64,000 bases of DNA from Brevundimonas sp. MYb52 (GCF_002979535.1 NZ_PCPB01000015.1:30388-94387); one strand, 5' to 3'. Shown: positions 1 through 9,286, numbered from the stretch's first letter. A program made the numbers and translations. Notes: generated from the letters alone by a model not told the origin.

Positions 1-1620
1 GGCCTCGCTGAAGCCCTCGGTGTCGGCGCCGAAGCCATCGCCCTTGGCCACGATATTGGGCAGGTCGAACGCTTCCTGCACCGGCAGCCCCCACCCCAGG
101 GCCGCGATCAAGGCCTTGGCGTTATAGGCCAGGATGGACGAGCCGCCCGGCGAGCCCATGGCTCCAACCAGATGGCCCTCGCGATCCAGGACGATGACCG
201 GCGACATCGACGAGCGCGGACGCTTGCCCGCCGCCACGGCGTTGGCCGCCGGCGTGCCGTCGGTCGCCGTCGGGACCAGCGAGAAGTCGGTCAGTTGGTT
301 GTTGAGGAAGAAACCGCCCGCCATCCGGCCCGAACCGAACAGGCTCTCGACCGTGGTGGTCATGCTGACCGCATCGCCCTTGGCGTCCACCACGACGAAG
401 TGCGAGGTGCCGGCCGGTTCGCGCGTGGCGTCGGCGCCGACGCGCGCCGCCCCCGGCGGCGTCCCGAACGGGGCGGCCCCGCGCAGGGCCGGAGCCAGCT
501 CAGCACGCTCTGCCACATAGGCCGGGTCCAGCAGACCGGCGACCGGCACGGAGACAAAGGCCGGATCGCCGAAATAGCGGTCGCGGTCGGCGTACATCAG
601 CCGCTGCAACTGGGCGAAGGCGGCCCAGGCGGCAGGGCTCTGCGCGCCCTTGTCCAGATCCTGCGTCTGCTCGCCCATGGCCAGCAGTTGCAGGATCGAC
701 GCCCCGCTGGACGGCGGCGGCGGCACGCAGACGACATAGATCTTGTACGGCCCGCAGACGGCCTCGCGCACGATGGGCTGGTAGGCGGCGATGTCGGCGG
801 TGGTCAGCCCGCCCGGACGCGGGCCCTCGGCCACGGCGGCGGCGATGGCCTCGGCCAGACGCCCGGTCTGCAGGCCCGCCGCGCCTTCGCGCGCCAGGGT
901 TCGCACTGTCTCGGCATAGGCCGGGTTCTTCAGCACGTCTCCGGCGACATAGCGCGTGCCGTCCGTCTTGGTGAAATATTCGGTGGCCCAGCGGGTCTTG
1001 GCCTGGGGCGCATTGCCGTTGATCATCCCGGCCAGACGCGGGCTGACGACAAAGCCGTCCTGCGCCAGCTTCTCGGCGTCGCCGAACAGCTCGGACCAAG
1101 GCAGCGCCCCGTGCTGCTTCTGCGCCAGGGCCAGCATGGGCACGGCGCCGGGCGCGCCGGTCGAATGGCCGCTCAGCACCGCATCCACAAAGGCCAGCGG
1201 CCGCCCGTTCTCGTAAAACAGCTCCGGCGTGGCCGAGGCCGGCGCCGTCTCGCGCCCGTCATAGACGGTGATGGCTTCGCTCTCGGCGTCGTAGACCATC
1301 ATGAAGGCGCCGCCGCCCAGGCCCGAGGACTGCGGCTCGACCAGACCCAGGACCGCCTGGATGGCGACGGCGGCGTCCACCGCCGACCCGCCGCGCGCCA
1401 GAACCTTCATCCCCGCCTCGACTGCCAGCGGATTGGCCGCCGACACGAAGGGGCCGCGCGCAGGCGCTTCAGCCGTCGTCGCGACCGATTCCACCGCCGT
1501 CGTCCCGGCGCTCCGCGTCGTGGCGCATCCCGCCAACATAAATGCGCCGACGGCCGCACTCGTCAGAATGAGCGAAATCTTGCGCCGACGGTTCGACGTG
1601 AGGTTGGAATAGGCGCGCAC
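1..1620 (-). CDS. ggt: gamma-glutamyltransferase (lipoprotein-like, C-terminus cut by window edge)
   Basis: Periplasmic N-terminal nucleophile hydrolase that cleaves the gamma-glutamyl bond of glutathione and transfers it to water or amino acids. About 540 residues are visible; the C-terminal end runs off position 1. The start is a GTG at 1620 with AGGAG about 8 bases upstream. The N-terminus has a basic stretch, a hydrophobic segment and a lipobox-like LAGC near residue 30. Family signatures follow: AANPLAVEAGMKVLARGGSA, then SSGLGGGAF. The autoprocessing and catalytic threonine is in AGTSHFVVVDAKGD (Thr about residue 405), followed by MTTTVESLFG and the oxyanion-type SMSPVIV and GSPGGSSI segments. 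The precursor is expected to self-cleave before that Thr into large and small subunits. No operon partner is visible. Function is confident; substrate preference is not. Confidence 0.93.
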   Translation of the reverse strand, partial: MRAYSNLTSNRRRKISLILTSAAVGAFMLAGCATTRSAGTTAVESVATTAEAPARGPFVSAANPLAVEAGMKVLARGGSAVDAAVAIQAVLGLVEPQSSGLGGGAFMMVYDAESEAITVYDGRETAPASATPELFYENGRPLAFVDAVLSGHSTGAPGAVPMLALAQKQHGALPWSELFGDAEKLAQDGFVVSPRLAGMINGNAPQAKTRWATEYFTKTDGTRYVAGDVLKNPAYAETVRTLAREGAAGLQTGRLAEAIAAAVAEGPRPGGLTTADIAAYQPIVREAVCGPYKIYVVCVPPPPSSGASILQLLAMGEQTQDLDKGAQSPAAWAAFAQLQRLMYADRDRYFGDPAFVSVPVAGLLDPAYVAERAELAPALRGAAPFGTPPGAARVGADATREPAGTSHFVVVDAKGDAVSMTTTVESLFGSGRMAGGFFLNNQLTDFSLVPTATDGTPAANAVAAGKRPRSSMSPVIVLDREGHLVGAMGSPGGSSILAYNAKALIAALGWGLPVQEAFDLPNIVAKGDGFGADTEGFSEA

Positions 1621-1719
1621 GAACAGACTCCTGCGGGGTTCGGAGAGAGGTTCATGCCTAGTGAACCAGGCCCTCGACGCCAAGCCTGCATTTTCTATCG
1701 GCATTTTCAGAAAAGCCGC

Positions 1720-1748
1720 TTGCCAGCCCCGGCCCCGCCCGCTAGATA
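1720..1748 (+). promoter_or_regulatory. sigma70-type promoter of tRNA-Arg(ACG)
   Basis: TTGCCA (1720-1725), a 17-base spacer, then TAGATA (1743-1748). The mature tRNA begins 25 bases downstream at 1773, which fits a short leader removed by RNase P. Assigned from hexamers and spacing only. Confidence 0.55.
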
Positions 1749-1772
1749 GCCGCCCTGCCCGCAAGGCAGTGC

Positions 1773-1849
1773 GCACCCGTAGCTCAGCTGGATAGAGCAC
1801 CAGACTACGAATCTGGGGGTCAGGAGTTCGAATCTCTTCGGGTGCGCCA
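1773..1849 (+). tRNA. tRNA-Arg (anticodon ACG)
   Basis: A 77-base tRNA with CCA encoded. Acceptor arms GCACCCG and CGGGTGC pair; the D-arm contains AGCTCAGCTGGATAGAGC; the anticodon stem CCAGA/TCTGG encloses loop CTACGAA (anticodon ACG); the T-loop is GTTCGAATC. The A34 is expected to be edited to inosine to read CGN codons. Confidence 0.97.
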
Positions 1850-2021
1850 TCTTGCTTCCTCGACATTCATAGCCCGTTAGCGCCGTTTCGGACTGGCGTC
1901 TTGCGTCGACTGTCGCGACACGTCCCAGTTCCGTCTCTTGCGACTTGAGCGCGCGCTAAGCCTTGGTGTCCATTTAAGCATGAGCGTTCAGCACCGCTTA
2001 ACGGAGATCAACCTATAGTTG

Positions 2022-2048
2022 TCACCTCAAAGAGGTGAGGCCGAACCA
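2022..2048 (+). promoter_or_regulatory. hairpin sequestering the ribosome binding site of tadE
   Basis: TCACCTC (2022-2028), loop AAA, and GAGGTGA (2032-2038) form a perfect 7-bp stem. The right arm is the core of the Shine-Dalgarno GAGGTGAGG (2032-2040), 7 bases before the ATG at 2048. If the mRNA folds as drawn, translation of the TadE-like gene would need the stem to open. Upstream, TATAGT (2014-2019) could be a -10 box, but then transcription would start inside the hairpin, so the real promoter is probably further upstream. Confidence 0.5.
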
Positions 2049-2470
2049 TGAGGCGCTGCTTTTCTCTTCTGCCGTCAGGCCGCGACCGACGTGGCGTCGC
2101 CGCCATCGAGTTCGCCATGGTGGCCCCATTCCTGCTTCTCATGATGTTCGGCCTGGTGGTCTACGGCGGCTGGTTCTGGATGGCGCACTCCGTCCAGTCC
2201 CTGGCTTCGGAAGGCGCCAGGGCAGCCATCGCCGGACTGGACCCCGCCGAACGCGAAACCCTGGCGCGCGGCTTCATCGACGCCCAGGTCGGCGATCTCG
2301 GCCTGCAGGCGAAACGCGCCTCGGTCCAGGTCGAAAGCACGGCAGGGGTCATCCGTGTCAACGTCGCCTACGACGTCAGCGACCACCCCCTGATGGCGCT
2401 GTCGGCCCTGGTGCCCTCGCCGCCGCGCGTGATCCGCCGAACCGCCGTCGTCCGCCTCGGGGGCTACTAG
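2048..2470 (+). CDS. TadE-like pseudopilin
   Basis: Minor pilin-like protein of Flp/Tad systems, 140 residues. After a short basic N-terminus comes the TadE signature GVAAIEFAMVAPFLLLMMF, with the conserved Glu in a hydrophobic segment (about residues 18-45). This is a type-III-like prepilin region that CpaA would process. The rest is a small periplasmic domain. The stop is one base from the start of the following TadG-like gene, so the two are surely co-transcribed. The pair lies about 40 kb from the main pilus cluster in this window, so it may be an extra set of minor pilins or belong to another envelope machine. Confidence 0.85.
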   Translation: MRRCFSLLPSGRDRRGVAAIEFAMVAPFLLLMMFGLVVYGGWFWMAHSVQSLASEGARAAIAGLDPAERETLARGFIDAQVGDLGLQAKRASVQVESTAGVIRVNVAYDVSDHPLMALSALVPSPPRVIRRTAVVRLGGY

Positions 2471-2471
2471 G

Positions 2472-4112
2472 ATGACGCCCCACCCCCGGCTAGAGGACGA
2501 ACGAGGCGGGGTCGCCGTGATGGCCGCCCTCTTTGGCGGCGTACTCTGCGTTCTGGCGGCCCTGGCCATAGACCTGGGCTCCATTTCGCTGAAGGCGCGC
2601 CAGGTTCAAGGTGCAGCCGACCTGTCCGCCATGGCCGCCGCCCGCGACCTGAGCCACGCCCAGGCCGCCGCTCAGGCTACAGCCTCAGCCAACCTGCCCG
2701 AGCTCCAGACGGTGAGCGTGACCAAAGGCGGCTATGTCGCTGATCCCCGCCTGGCTCCAAAAGACCGTTTCAGCGCCGCCGCCCCGGAGCCCAATGCCGC
2801 ACGGGTCGAGATCGCGGCGACGGCGCCGCTCTTCTTCGGCCGCTGGATTCTGCAGCGCGATAGCCTGGTCGTTCGCAAGAGCGCGACCGCCGCCATTCCA
2901 GGGGGCCAGCCCCAGGCCATGTTCTCGATCGGCTCTCGCCTGGCCAGCCTGGACGGAGGCCTGGCCAACGCCCTGCTGTCAGGACTGCTGGGCGGTAAGG
3001 TCTCGCTGACCATCATGGACTACCGCGCCCTGGCCGGAGCCCAGGTCAATCTGCTGCAGTTCTCGGACGCGTTGGCGACCGAGCTCGGCGTGACGGCGGG
3101 CGACTATGACGCCCTGTTGCAGCAGGAGGTGACGGCGGGACGGGCCCTCAAGGTGCTGGAAACCATCGCCGGCGCCGACTCGAAAAGCGCCCTTGGCAAG
3201 CTGACCCGTGTCCCGGTCGACGCCAAGCTGAAGCTGCAGGACCTGATCGGGGTCGAGGCGGATGCGAAACAGGGCCTGCGCGAGGCGCTGAACGCCGATG
3301 TCTCGGCTCTGGACCTGATCATGGCCTCGCTGGAGACCGCCAGCGGCGACCGCCAGGTGGCCTTGGACCTGGGCGCCCGCGCCGGCCTGGCCGACCTCGA
3401 CGTCATGCTGGCCATCGGCGAGCGACCGAACCAGTCCCCGTGGCTGACCATTACCAGCAAGGGCGAGCCGATCATTCGCACCGCCCAGGCCCGCATCTAC
3501 CTGAAGGCGACCACCGCCCAGACCCTGGCCGGTCTGGCCCAGGTCAAGCTGCCCATCCTGATCGAAGCGGCGTCGTCCGAGGCGAAGCTGAGCCGCATCG
3601 ACTGCGCCGGCGCCCCCGTCACGACCCTGTCCGTGCGCCCCGGCCTGGCCCGCGCGCGGATCGGGACTATCGACGAATCCAGACTGAAGAATTTCAAAGC
3701 GCCCCTGACGACATCCCAGGCCACGCTCGTCTCCGCCCTGGCCGGGCTGGTGACGGTCAAGGCCAGGGCCGATGTCGACATCGCCGACACAGGTTGGAGC
3801 ACCGTCGCCTTCAACGCCCAGGACATCGCCGGTCAGAAGATCAAATCCGTCCAGTCGCGCGGCTTTGTGAACGGCCTGATCGTCAGCCTGATCCAGAACC
3901 TGGAGCCGGACGTCGAGATCGCCACGCTGGGCCTGGGCCTGGGCGACCTGGTCAAGTCACTGGGACTCTTGCTGACCCCGCTGGGGCCGGTTCTGGACAG
4001 CGTGATTCAGCCCCTGCTCGACCTGCTGGGCCTAAAACTGGGCGAGGCCGACGTGCGCGTACACGGCGTCCAGTGCCCGACCCAGGGCCGAACGCCGGTG
4101 CTGGTGGGATAG
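2472..4112 (+). CDS. TadG-like pilus-associated membrane protein
   Basis: A 546-residue protein starting with DERGGVAVMAALFGGV and one membrane helix (about residues 12-33). It continues with QVQGAADLSAMAAARDL, the N-terminal signature of TadG-type (DUF2134) proteins that sit in the inner membrane with a long periplasmic part. No clear von Willebrand A metal site (DxSxS) is visible in the remainder, which is rich in Ala, Leu and Gly. The C-terminal third has a repetitive leucine/glycine stretch (LGLGLGDLVKSLGLLLTPLG). It directly follows the TadE-like gene. The TadG assignment rests on the N-terminus; the role of the long periplasmic part is unknown. Confidence 0.75.
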   Translation: MTPHPRLEDERGGVAVMAALFGGVLCVLAALAIDLGSISLKARQVQGAADLSAMAAARDLSHAQAAAQATASANLPELQTVSVTKGGYVADPRLAPKDRFSAAAPEPNAARVEIAATAPLFFGRWILQRDSLVVRKSATAAIPGGQPQAMFSIGSRLASLDGGLANALLSGLLGGKVSLTIMDYRALAGAQVNLLQFSDALATELGVTAGDYDALLQQEVTAGRALKVLETIAGADSKSALGKLTRVPVDAKLKLQDLIGVEADAKQGLREALNADVSALDLIMASLETASGDRQVALDLGARAGLADLDVMLAIGERPNQSPWLTITSKGEPIIRTAQARIYLKATTAQTLAGLAQVKLPILIEAASSEAKLSRIDCAGAPVTTLSVRPGLARARIGTIDESRLKNFKAPLTTSQATLVSALAGLVTVKARADVDIADTGWSTVAFNAQDIAGQKIKSVQSRGFVNGLIVSLIQNLEPDVEIATLGLGLGDLVKSLGLLLTPLGPVLDSVIQPLLDLLGLKLGEADVRVHGVQCPTQGRTPVLVG

Positions 4113-4150
4113 AGGCAGGGGCCAAGGCCCCATCCGTCAGTCTTGGGCCA

Positions 4151-5506
4151 TCAGCCTTCGACGGAACGCAGACCCGAGGCCGAAGCCTGTTGCACCACCG
4201 GGCGACGCTGGCCGCCGGCGGCGATGATGCGGTCGATACGGCTCTTTTCGGCACGGAAGGCGGCCAGATCGGCCCCGGCCAGAACCGTGCCTTCCTGCGT
4301 CTTGATGCCGGACGGATTGATCCGTTGGCCGTTGCGCCAGATTTCATAGTGCAGGTGCGGACCGGTCGAGGCGCCGGTCGAGCCGACATAGGCCACGACC
4401 TGTCCCTGAGACACGCGTTGACCGGCGCGAATGCCCGAACCGTAACGCGACAGATGGCCGTAGCCGCTTTCCAGACCGTTGGCGTGACGGATGCGCAGCC
4501 AGTTGCCATAGCCGCCCCAGCGACGGGCCTCGACCACCACGCCGTCGGCGGGCGCCACGACGGGCGTGCCGGTGGTGGCGGCGAAGTCCATGCCCTGGTG
4601 CATCTTGCGATAGCCCGAGATGGGGTGGGTGCGGACGCCGAAGTTCGAGCTGACGCGGCGGAAGCTGGTCAGCGGCGTGCGCATCATGGCGGTGCGCGTG
4701 TTCTTGCCGGTAGCGTCGAAATATTCCGCCGTCTTCGCGCCGGGGCGCTGATAACGGTAGAAGGCGTGCCCTTTGAGCTCGGCGTAGAGAAGGTCGCCGG
4801 TCTCTACGGTGCGGCCAGCCTCGGTCACCGAGCGGTCGAAGACCAGGGTGAACTCGTCCGAGGCGCGCACGTCGCGCTGCATGTCGAACTTGTGCGCAAA
4901 CAGCTGGCTGGCGCGGCGGACGACTGCCGAGGTGGCGCCCAGTTCGCGAGCACTGGCCGAGAGCGAGCGCTGGACCTTGTCGTTGGCGACGACGGTTTCG
5001 TGCGTGACCTTTTCGTCAAGCGCACGCAGGCGCAGGGCGCCGTCGAAGCTGCGCGACACGGTCAATTGGCTGGCCGGGCCCGTGCGCATGGTCAGGCCGA
5101 TCAGACGGGCGTCGCCCCGGCCGCCACGCGGCTTGGAGACGGCGGTCTCGAACTTCAGACCGGCGCGCATGTCCTTGAGGTCAAAGGCGCTGGCGATGGT
5201 CGCGGCGACGGCGCTGGCTTCTTCGGCGCCGATGCCCGTGCGACGCACGGCCTGCTCGAAGGTTTCACCGCGACGAATCTGGACCGGGATGGCCTCGGGG
5301 GCCGTCAGACCGGCCGGCGCGCCGGCGGCGGCGTAGGCCTGGGTCTCGAGATAGGCGATCTGTTCCGACGTCAGCGCCGGAACTTCCTCGGCGCGCACGG
5401 GTTCATAGGCTTGGCCCGCCACAAGGGCGATAGCCACAGCGGCAGCGGTCGTCAGGAGATGCGGCGCAAGCCGCATAGGCTGGCGGCGCGGATCGAACTG
5501 AGCCAT
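4151..5506 (-). CDS. M23 family metallopeptidase (peptidoglycan endopeptidase-like)
   Basis: Likely cleaves peptidoglycan cross-links in the periplasm. From the ATG at 5506 the protein has 451 residues: a signal anchor (about 10-35), a LysM/OapA-like region with RRGETFEQAVRRTGIG, a middle beta-rich domain, and a C-terminal LytM domain. The zinc motifs are HQGMD (about residue 300) and GPHLHYE (about 385); SSNFGVRTHPISGYRKMH precedes the first, the usual arrangement of active enzymes. The 5506 start has GGGGA 6 bases upstream; an in-frame start at 5557 would add 17 residues but lacks a convincing ribosome site. It is convergent with tadG and divergent from ydbH. Exact substrate bond unknown. 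Confidence 0.88.
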   Translation of the reverse strand: MAQFDPRRQPMRLAPHLLTTAAAVAIALVAGQAYEPVRAEEVPALTSEQIAYLETQAYAAAGAPAGLTAPEAIPVQIRRGETFEQAVRRTGIGAEEASAVAATIASAFDLKDMRAGLKFETAVSKPRGGRGDARLIGLTMRTGPASQLTVSRSFDGALRLRALDEKVTHETVVANDKVQRSLSASARELGATSAVVRRASQLFAHKFDMQRDVRASDEFTLVFDRSVTEAGRTVETGDLLYAELKGHAFYRYQRPGAKTAEYFDATGKNTRTAMMRTPLTSFRRVSSNFGVRTHPISGYRKMHQGMDFAATTGTPVVAPADGVVVEARRWGGYGNWLRIRHANGLESGYGHLSRYGSGIRAGQRVSQGQVVAYVGSTGASTGPHLHYEIWRNGQRINPSGIKTQEGTVLAGADLAAFRAEKSRIDRIIAAGGQRRPVVQQASASGLRSVEG

Positions 5507-5838
5507 CGGTCCCCGGCAATCGACGACGCCGTACTGGCGCCAAACCATTCGAATCATGGATCGCGCCCCGGCAGCCCCGAAAACGCGAAGCGAGCGATAT
5601 AGCCCGTCCGTCTCATCTTGGGAAGCGCGCAGGTTACAATTGGTTAACTTGGCCGGATGAACGTCAAGTATTCCACCGTTTTTCCTGAATCATCGGCGGA
5701 CAACCGCCCTTTTCTGGCCTTGCTTGACTGAACAGTGACCGCCGCGCCACGCATCAGTGTTCAAACAGCAACGCCTGTCTTTGCAGCACGATCTGTGGCG
5801 TTGTTACGCCTCCTTTCGCCGACGGACCGCCGAGCGCC
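5507..5838. other. intergenic region between divergent M23 peptidase and ydbH genes
   Basis: About 330 bases without a convincing gene. It is AT-richer than its surroundings around 5630-5660 and carries GTTACAATTGGTTAAC, which should hold the promoter of the M23 gene. TTGACT near 5725 could be a -35 element toward ydbH, but I see no matching -10 box. No RNA gene recognised. Confidence 0.4.
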
Positions 5839-8800
5839 TTGACCGACGAGACCCCCGCCCCAAAGCCCCGCCGCGCCGAGCGGTCTGTCGCCCGGACAGC
5901 GCTGATTGTGCTGCTGATCGGCCTGCTGTTGCTGGTCGTGCTGGCCGCCGCCCTCTATCTGAATCGACGCGCCGCCGCCCGCGAGCTTCTGGTCGGCTGG
6001 CTGGACCGCAAGGGCATCGACGCCAAGGTCGAGGTCGAACAACTGGAGATCGACGGCTTCGTCGGCACGATCAGCATCGGCGATCCGCGCAATCCCGATT
6101 TCAAGGTCGAGCGGGTCGAAGTCGACTATGCCCTGGGCATGCCCTGGTCGAAGGCCGGTCTGGGCGTAACGCCCAGCCGCATCCGTCTGGTCCGTCCGCT
6201 GGCGCGCGCCAGTTGGAAGGACGGCAAGCTGTCGCTCGGCTCGCTGGACCCTCTGGTGGAAGAGTTCACGGCCAAGCCGCCTCGGCCTGACAGTCGCGCG
6301 CCCCTGATCATCGTCGAGGGCGGCCGCGCCCGCATCGACACCGAATATGGCCCGGTGCAGCTCCTGGCCGACGCCCGCATCGACGACAGCAAGCTGATGC
6401 GGCTGAACGCCCGCCTGCCCGCAGCCTCCTTGAAGAGCGGCGACACGCAAGCGCGCGGCCTGAGCGCCGTCGTCGACCTGACCACCACCGGCGATCGCGT
6501 GGCGCTGAAGGTCGAGGCCGCCGCCGACAGCTTCAACGCAACGGGCGCAGGCGGGACCGCCGCCAAACTGACTCTGACCGGCGACCTGCCCTATCCCGAC
6601 CTGAAGAAGCGTCGCGGCGACGGCCGGGCCGTCATCGCCGCCCACCTGACCGCCGACGCCTTGAACGCCGGCGGGATCGAAGGGCGCAAGGCCGAGGCGG
6701 CTCTGGATTTCGACGGTCAGACCCAGGGCTGGATCGAAGCCTTCCAGATCATGGGCAAGGGCCAGACGCGGATCAGGGCGCACAGCCTGGCGGGCGAAGG
6801 CATGGACGTGCGCGGCGCCGACCTCGCCTTGAACCGGGCCGAGGTCATGGTGAAACGCGGCGAGCGCGGGCTGGAGTGGCGCGTCGCCTCGCCCGCCGCC
6901 CTCCGGGTGGACAACGGCTCGGCGGCGGGAACCCGACTGACCCAGGCCGTTCTGTCGTCCAACGGCCTGACCGCAGGAGGACGGGACGCGGCCTTTGAAG
7001 TGCAGGGGCCGCTGGCCCTGAGCGCGGAACGACTGGTCTCGGGCGATCTCAGCCTGACCCAGACCCGCGGGCGGCTGGATCTGGACCTGGTGCGTGACGG
7101 CGTCACCCAAATGACAGCGACCGGCGCGCTTTCATCCGGTCGCGCCTCATGGCCCGGCCTGGGCGCACCGGCCAGGGATGATCTGCCCGAGATGGCTGAG
7201 CTGAAGCGGGCGCTGGGCGCCTTCGCCCTCGACGCTCCCGGCGTAAGACTGGCCGCCGGCAGCGCCGGCACCGAGCTGACCCTGACCCGCCCGATCACCG
7301 CTCGGCCGACGAATGGCGGGCTGCTGACGCTCACCCCCGCCCGGACGCCCCTGTTCGCCGCCGAAGCGGGCCAGTCGGGCGGCGGGGCCCTCAACATCAC
7401 CGCGCAGCGGGGCGGCGGCCTGCCCGAGGCGTCGATCGCCGTGCCGTCGTGGAGTCTGACGCCCGGCGGCTTCCGCGCCGTGCTGGACGGTCGGGCGGCG
7501 CTGGACTTCGGCCCGGCGCGCAACATCGCCCTGTCGACCAAGGGCGAGCTGGCGTCCAGCGGCGGACGGCTGACCTATACGTCGAGCGACTGCATCCCTC
7601 TCAGCGTCGAAAGGCTTGAACTGGGCGAGAACGACGTGACCGACATCAACGGTCGCTTCTGTTCCGCCGATGGTCCGCTGATCACGGTGGCGAACGGAGC
7701 GTGGCGGGCGCAGGGGACGCTGGCCGATGTCAGCGCCACCGCCCCCTTCCTGGCCATGCGCTTCTCGGACGCCCAGGGTCGCCTCGTCGTGGACGGCAAG
7801 CCGGCCGGTCTGTCGATGACGGCCAGCGTGACGCGCGCCCAGGTCGCCGACACCACCGCCCCGCTGCGCTTCCTGCCGTTGACGGCGGTGGGCGAGGCCC
7901 GGCTGGCCAATGATGTGTGGAGCGGCGGCTTCGACCTCGCCCGCCTGGAATACGCCATCGGCCGCATCGACCTGCGCCATGACGGCAAGGCCGAAGCGGG
8001 CGGCGTAACCATCAGCGCGCCCAACCTGGCCTTCAGCCAGTACGGCCTGCAGCCGGACGACCTCAGCCCCCTGGCCGCCGACTACCTGAAGTCGCCGGTC
8101 GAGGGCTCGGCCGGGTTCGAGGGGCGCATCGACTGGTCGCCGACGACCGCGACCAGTTCGGGCGTCGTGACCATCCCCGAACTCGACTTCACCAGTCCCG
8201 CGGGCAAGGTGCAGGGCCTGAAGGGCCGGGTGGAGTTCACCAGCCTGACGCCCCTGATCACCGCCCCCGATCAGGTGCTGACGGTGGATCGCCTGGAAGC
8301 GGTGACGCCGCTGACCGATCTGGAACTGCGCTTCGCTCTGGACGAGAAATTCCTCAACCTGGCGGGCGGTCAGATTCAGGCGGCGGGCGGTCGCATCAGC
8401 ATCGAGCCCTTCAATGTGCCGCTAACGCCGGGCGAGGCCTGGGGCGGGGTCATCGTGGTCGATCAGGTTCAACTGAACGAACTGATGAAGAGCGCCAACC
8501 TGCAGGACAAGGCGCAACTGGACTCCGTGGTGTCGGGCCGCCTGCCCTTCACCTACGCCCCCGACCTGGGCTGGCGCATCAGCGGCGGCGTCCTGAACGC
8601 AGTGCGGCCCGGTCGCCTGTCGATCCAGCCCGAAGTTTTCGATGAACTGGCCGCCGGCGAGGCCGCCGTTGACGGTCAGGCCCCGCTCCCGCCCAACACC
8701 ATGCAGGACCTTGCCTATCAGGCCATGCAGGACCTGGCGATCAGCGACCTGAGCGCCGAGGTCAACAGCCTGGACAACGGGCGCCTGGGGGTTCGCTTCC

Positions 8801-9012
8801 ATATCCACGGGCGTCACGATCCGCCTGAGCGCCAGCAACTGCGCCTGAGCTGGATCGAGGTGATCCGCCGCGACTTCCTCAAGAAGAAGCTGCCCCTGCC
8901 GTCCGACACGCCGATCGACCTGACGCTGGACACGACCTGGAACGCCAATCAGATCGTCTCGGACCTGATGGAATATGCGCGGCGCGGCGAAACGCCCAAA
9001 ATCGAGCCTTGA
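5839..9012 (+). CDS. ydbH: YdbH-like intermembrane lipid-transport (AsmA-like) protein
   Basis: A 1057-residue protein with a cytoplasmic N-terminus, one membrane helix (about residues 20-42) and a long periplasmic beta-rich region of repeated short strands. This is the architecture of the YhdP/TamB/YdbH proteins that bridge the envelope and carry phospholipids to the outer membrane. The C-terminal part (IPIDLTLDTTWNANQI at the end) is typical of the YdbH domain. Identity is strongly supported by what follows: a YnbE-like lipoprotein and a YdbL-like protein in the same order as in Escherichia coli. The best start is TTG at 5839; its ribosome site is weak and no ATG lies nearby in frame. Predicted from context and architecture; sequence similarity could not be measured. 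Confidence 0.82.
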   Translation: MTDETPAPKPRRAERSVARTALIVLLIGLLLLVVLAAALYLNRRAAARELLVGWLDRKGIDAKVEVEQLEIDGFVGTISIGDPRNPDFKVERVEVDYALGMPWSKAGLGVTPSRIRLVRPLARASWKDGKLSLGSLDPLVEEFTAKPPRPDSRAPLIIVEGGRARIDTEYGPVQLLADARIDDSKLMRLNARLPAASLKSGDTQARGLSAVVDLTTTGDRVALKVEAAADSFNATGAGGTAAKLTLTGDLPYPDLKKRRGDGRAVIAAHLTADALNAGGIEGRKAEAALDFDGQTQGWIEAFQIMGKGQTRIRAHSLAGEGMDVRGADLALNRAEVMVKRGERGLEWRVASPAALRVDNGSAAGTRLTQAVLSSNGLTAGGRDAAFEVQGPLALSAERLVSGDLSLTQTRGRLDLDLVRDGVTQMTATGALSSGRASWPGLGAPARDDLPEMAELKRALGAFALDAPGVRLAAGSAGTELTLTRPITARPTNGGLLTLTPARTPLFAAEAGQSGGGALNITAQRGGGLPEASIAVPSWSLTPGGFRAVLDGRAALDFGPARNIALSTKGELASSGGRLTYTSSDCIPLSVERLELGENDVTDINGRFCSADGPLITVANGAWRAQGTLADVSATAPFLAMRFSDAQGRLVVDGKPAGLSMTASVTRAQVADTTAPLRFLPLTAVGEARLANDVWSGGFDLARLEYAIGRIDLRHDGKAEAGGVTISAPNLAFSQYGLQPDDLSPLAADYLKSPVEGSAGFEGRIDWSPTTATSSGVVTIPELDFTSPAGKVQGLKGRVEFTSLTPLITAPDQVLTVDRLEAVTPLTDLELRFALDEKFLNLAGGQIQAAGGRISIEPFNVPLTPGEAWGGVIVVDQVQLNELMKSANLQDKAQLDSVVSGRLPFTYAPDLGWRISGGVLNAVRPGRLSIQPEVFDELAAGEAAVDGQAPLPPNTMQDLAYQAMQDLAISDLSAEVNSLDNGRLGVRFHIHGRHDPPERQQLRLSWIEVIRRDFLKKKLPLPSDTPIDLTLDTTWNANQIVSDLMEYARRGETPKIEP

Positions 9013-9100
9013 GATACGGTCCCGCTTTGTTCAGAACCCATTCACCCGCGACGGCGTTAGATCGTCTCGACCTTAACCGCCGCCTTCGGAGACCGGCCCC

Positions 9101-9286
9101 ATGATCAGCAAGCGTCAGATCGGCCTGCTCGGCCTCGCCGCTATCAGCGTCGCCGCGTGCACGCCGACGGTGAACATCAAATTCAGCGAGCCGCTGCAGA
9201 TCAACGCCAAGCTGGACGCCGACATCCGCATCAAGCTCGACCAGGAGCTGCAAAACCTCCTGCGCGAAAATCCCAACCTGTTCTGA
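9101..9286 (+). CDS. ynbE: YnbE-like outer-membrane lipoprotein
   Basis: A 61-residue lipoprotein: short signal peptide, lipobox VAAC at residues 17-20, then PTVNIKFSEPLQINAKLDAD and a helical tail. In E. coli YnbE is an outer-membrane lipoprotein that stacks on the end of YdbH to complete the bridge between membranes. Start ATG 9101 sits after GGAGACCGGCCCC. It lies 88 bases after ydbH and 22 bases before the ydbL-like gene. Confidence 0.87.
   Translation: MISKRQIGLLGLAAISVAACTPTVNIKFSEPLQINAKLDADIRIKLDQELQNLLRENPNLF

Noticed and set aside
172..1749. Open frame of over 500 codons on the plus strand opposite ggt
   Set aside because: Antisense to a recognisable gamma-glutamyltransferase and running toward the tRNA promoter; composition is Arg/Gly-rich without motifs.
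4116..4133. GGGGCCAAGGCCCC as a terminator between tadG and the M23 gene
   Set aside because: A loop of two bases cannot form as drawn and no T-run follows on either strand.
3440..5602. Long plus-strand frame spanning the end of tadG and the M23 gene
   Set aside because: It crosses two genes of opposite orientation that have clear motifs; the product has no signal, domain or ribosome site.
5632..5652. GTTACAATTGGTTAAC as a CtrA site before the M23 gene
   Set aside because: Spacing and second half-site do not fit TTAA-N7-TTAA in either orientation.
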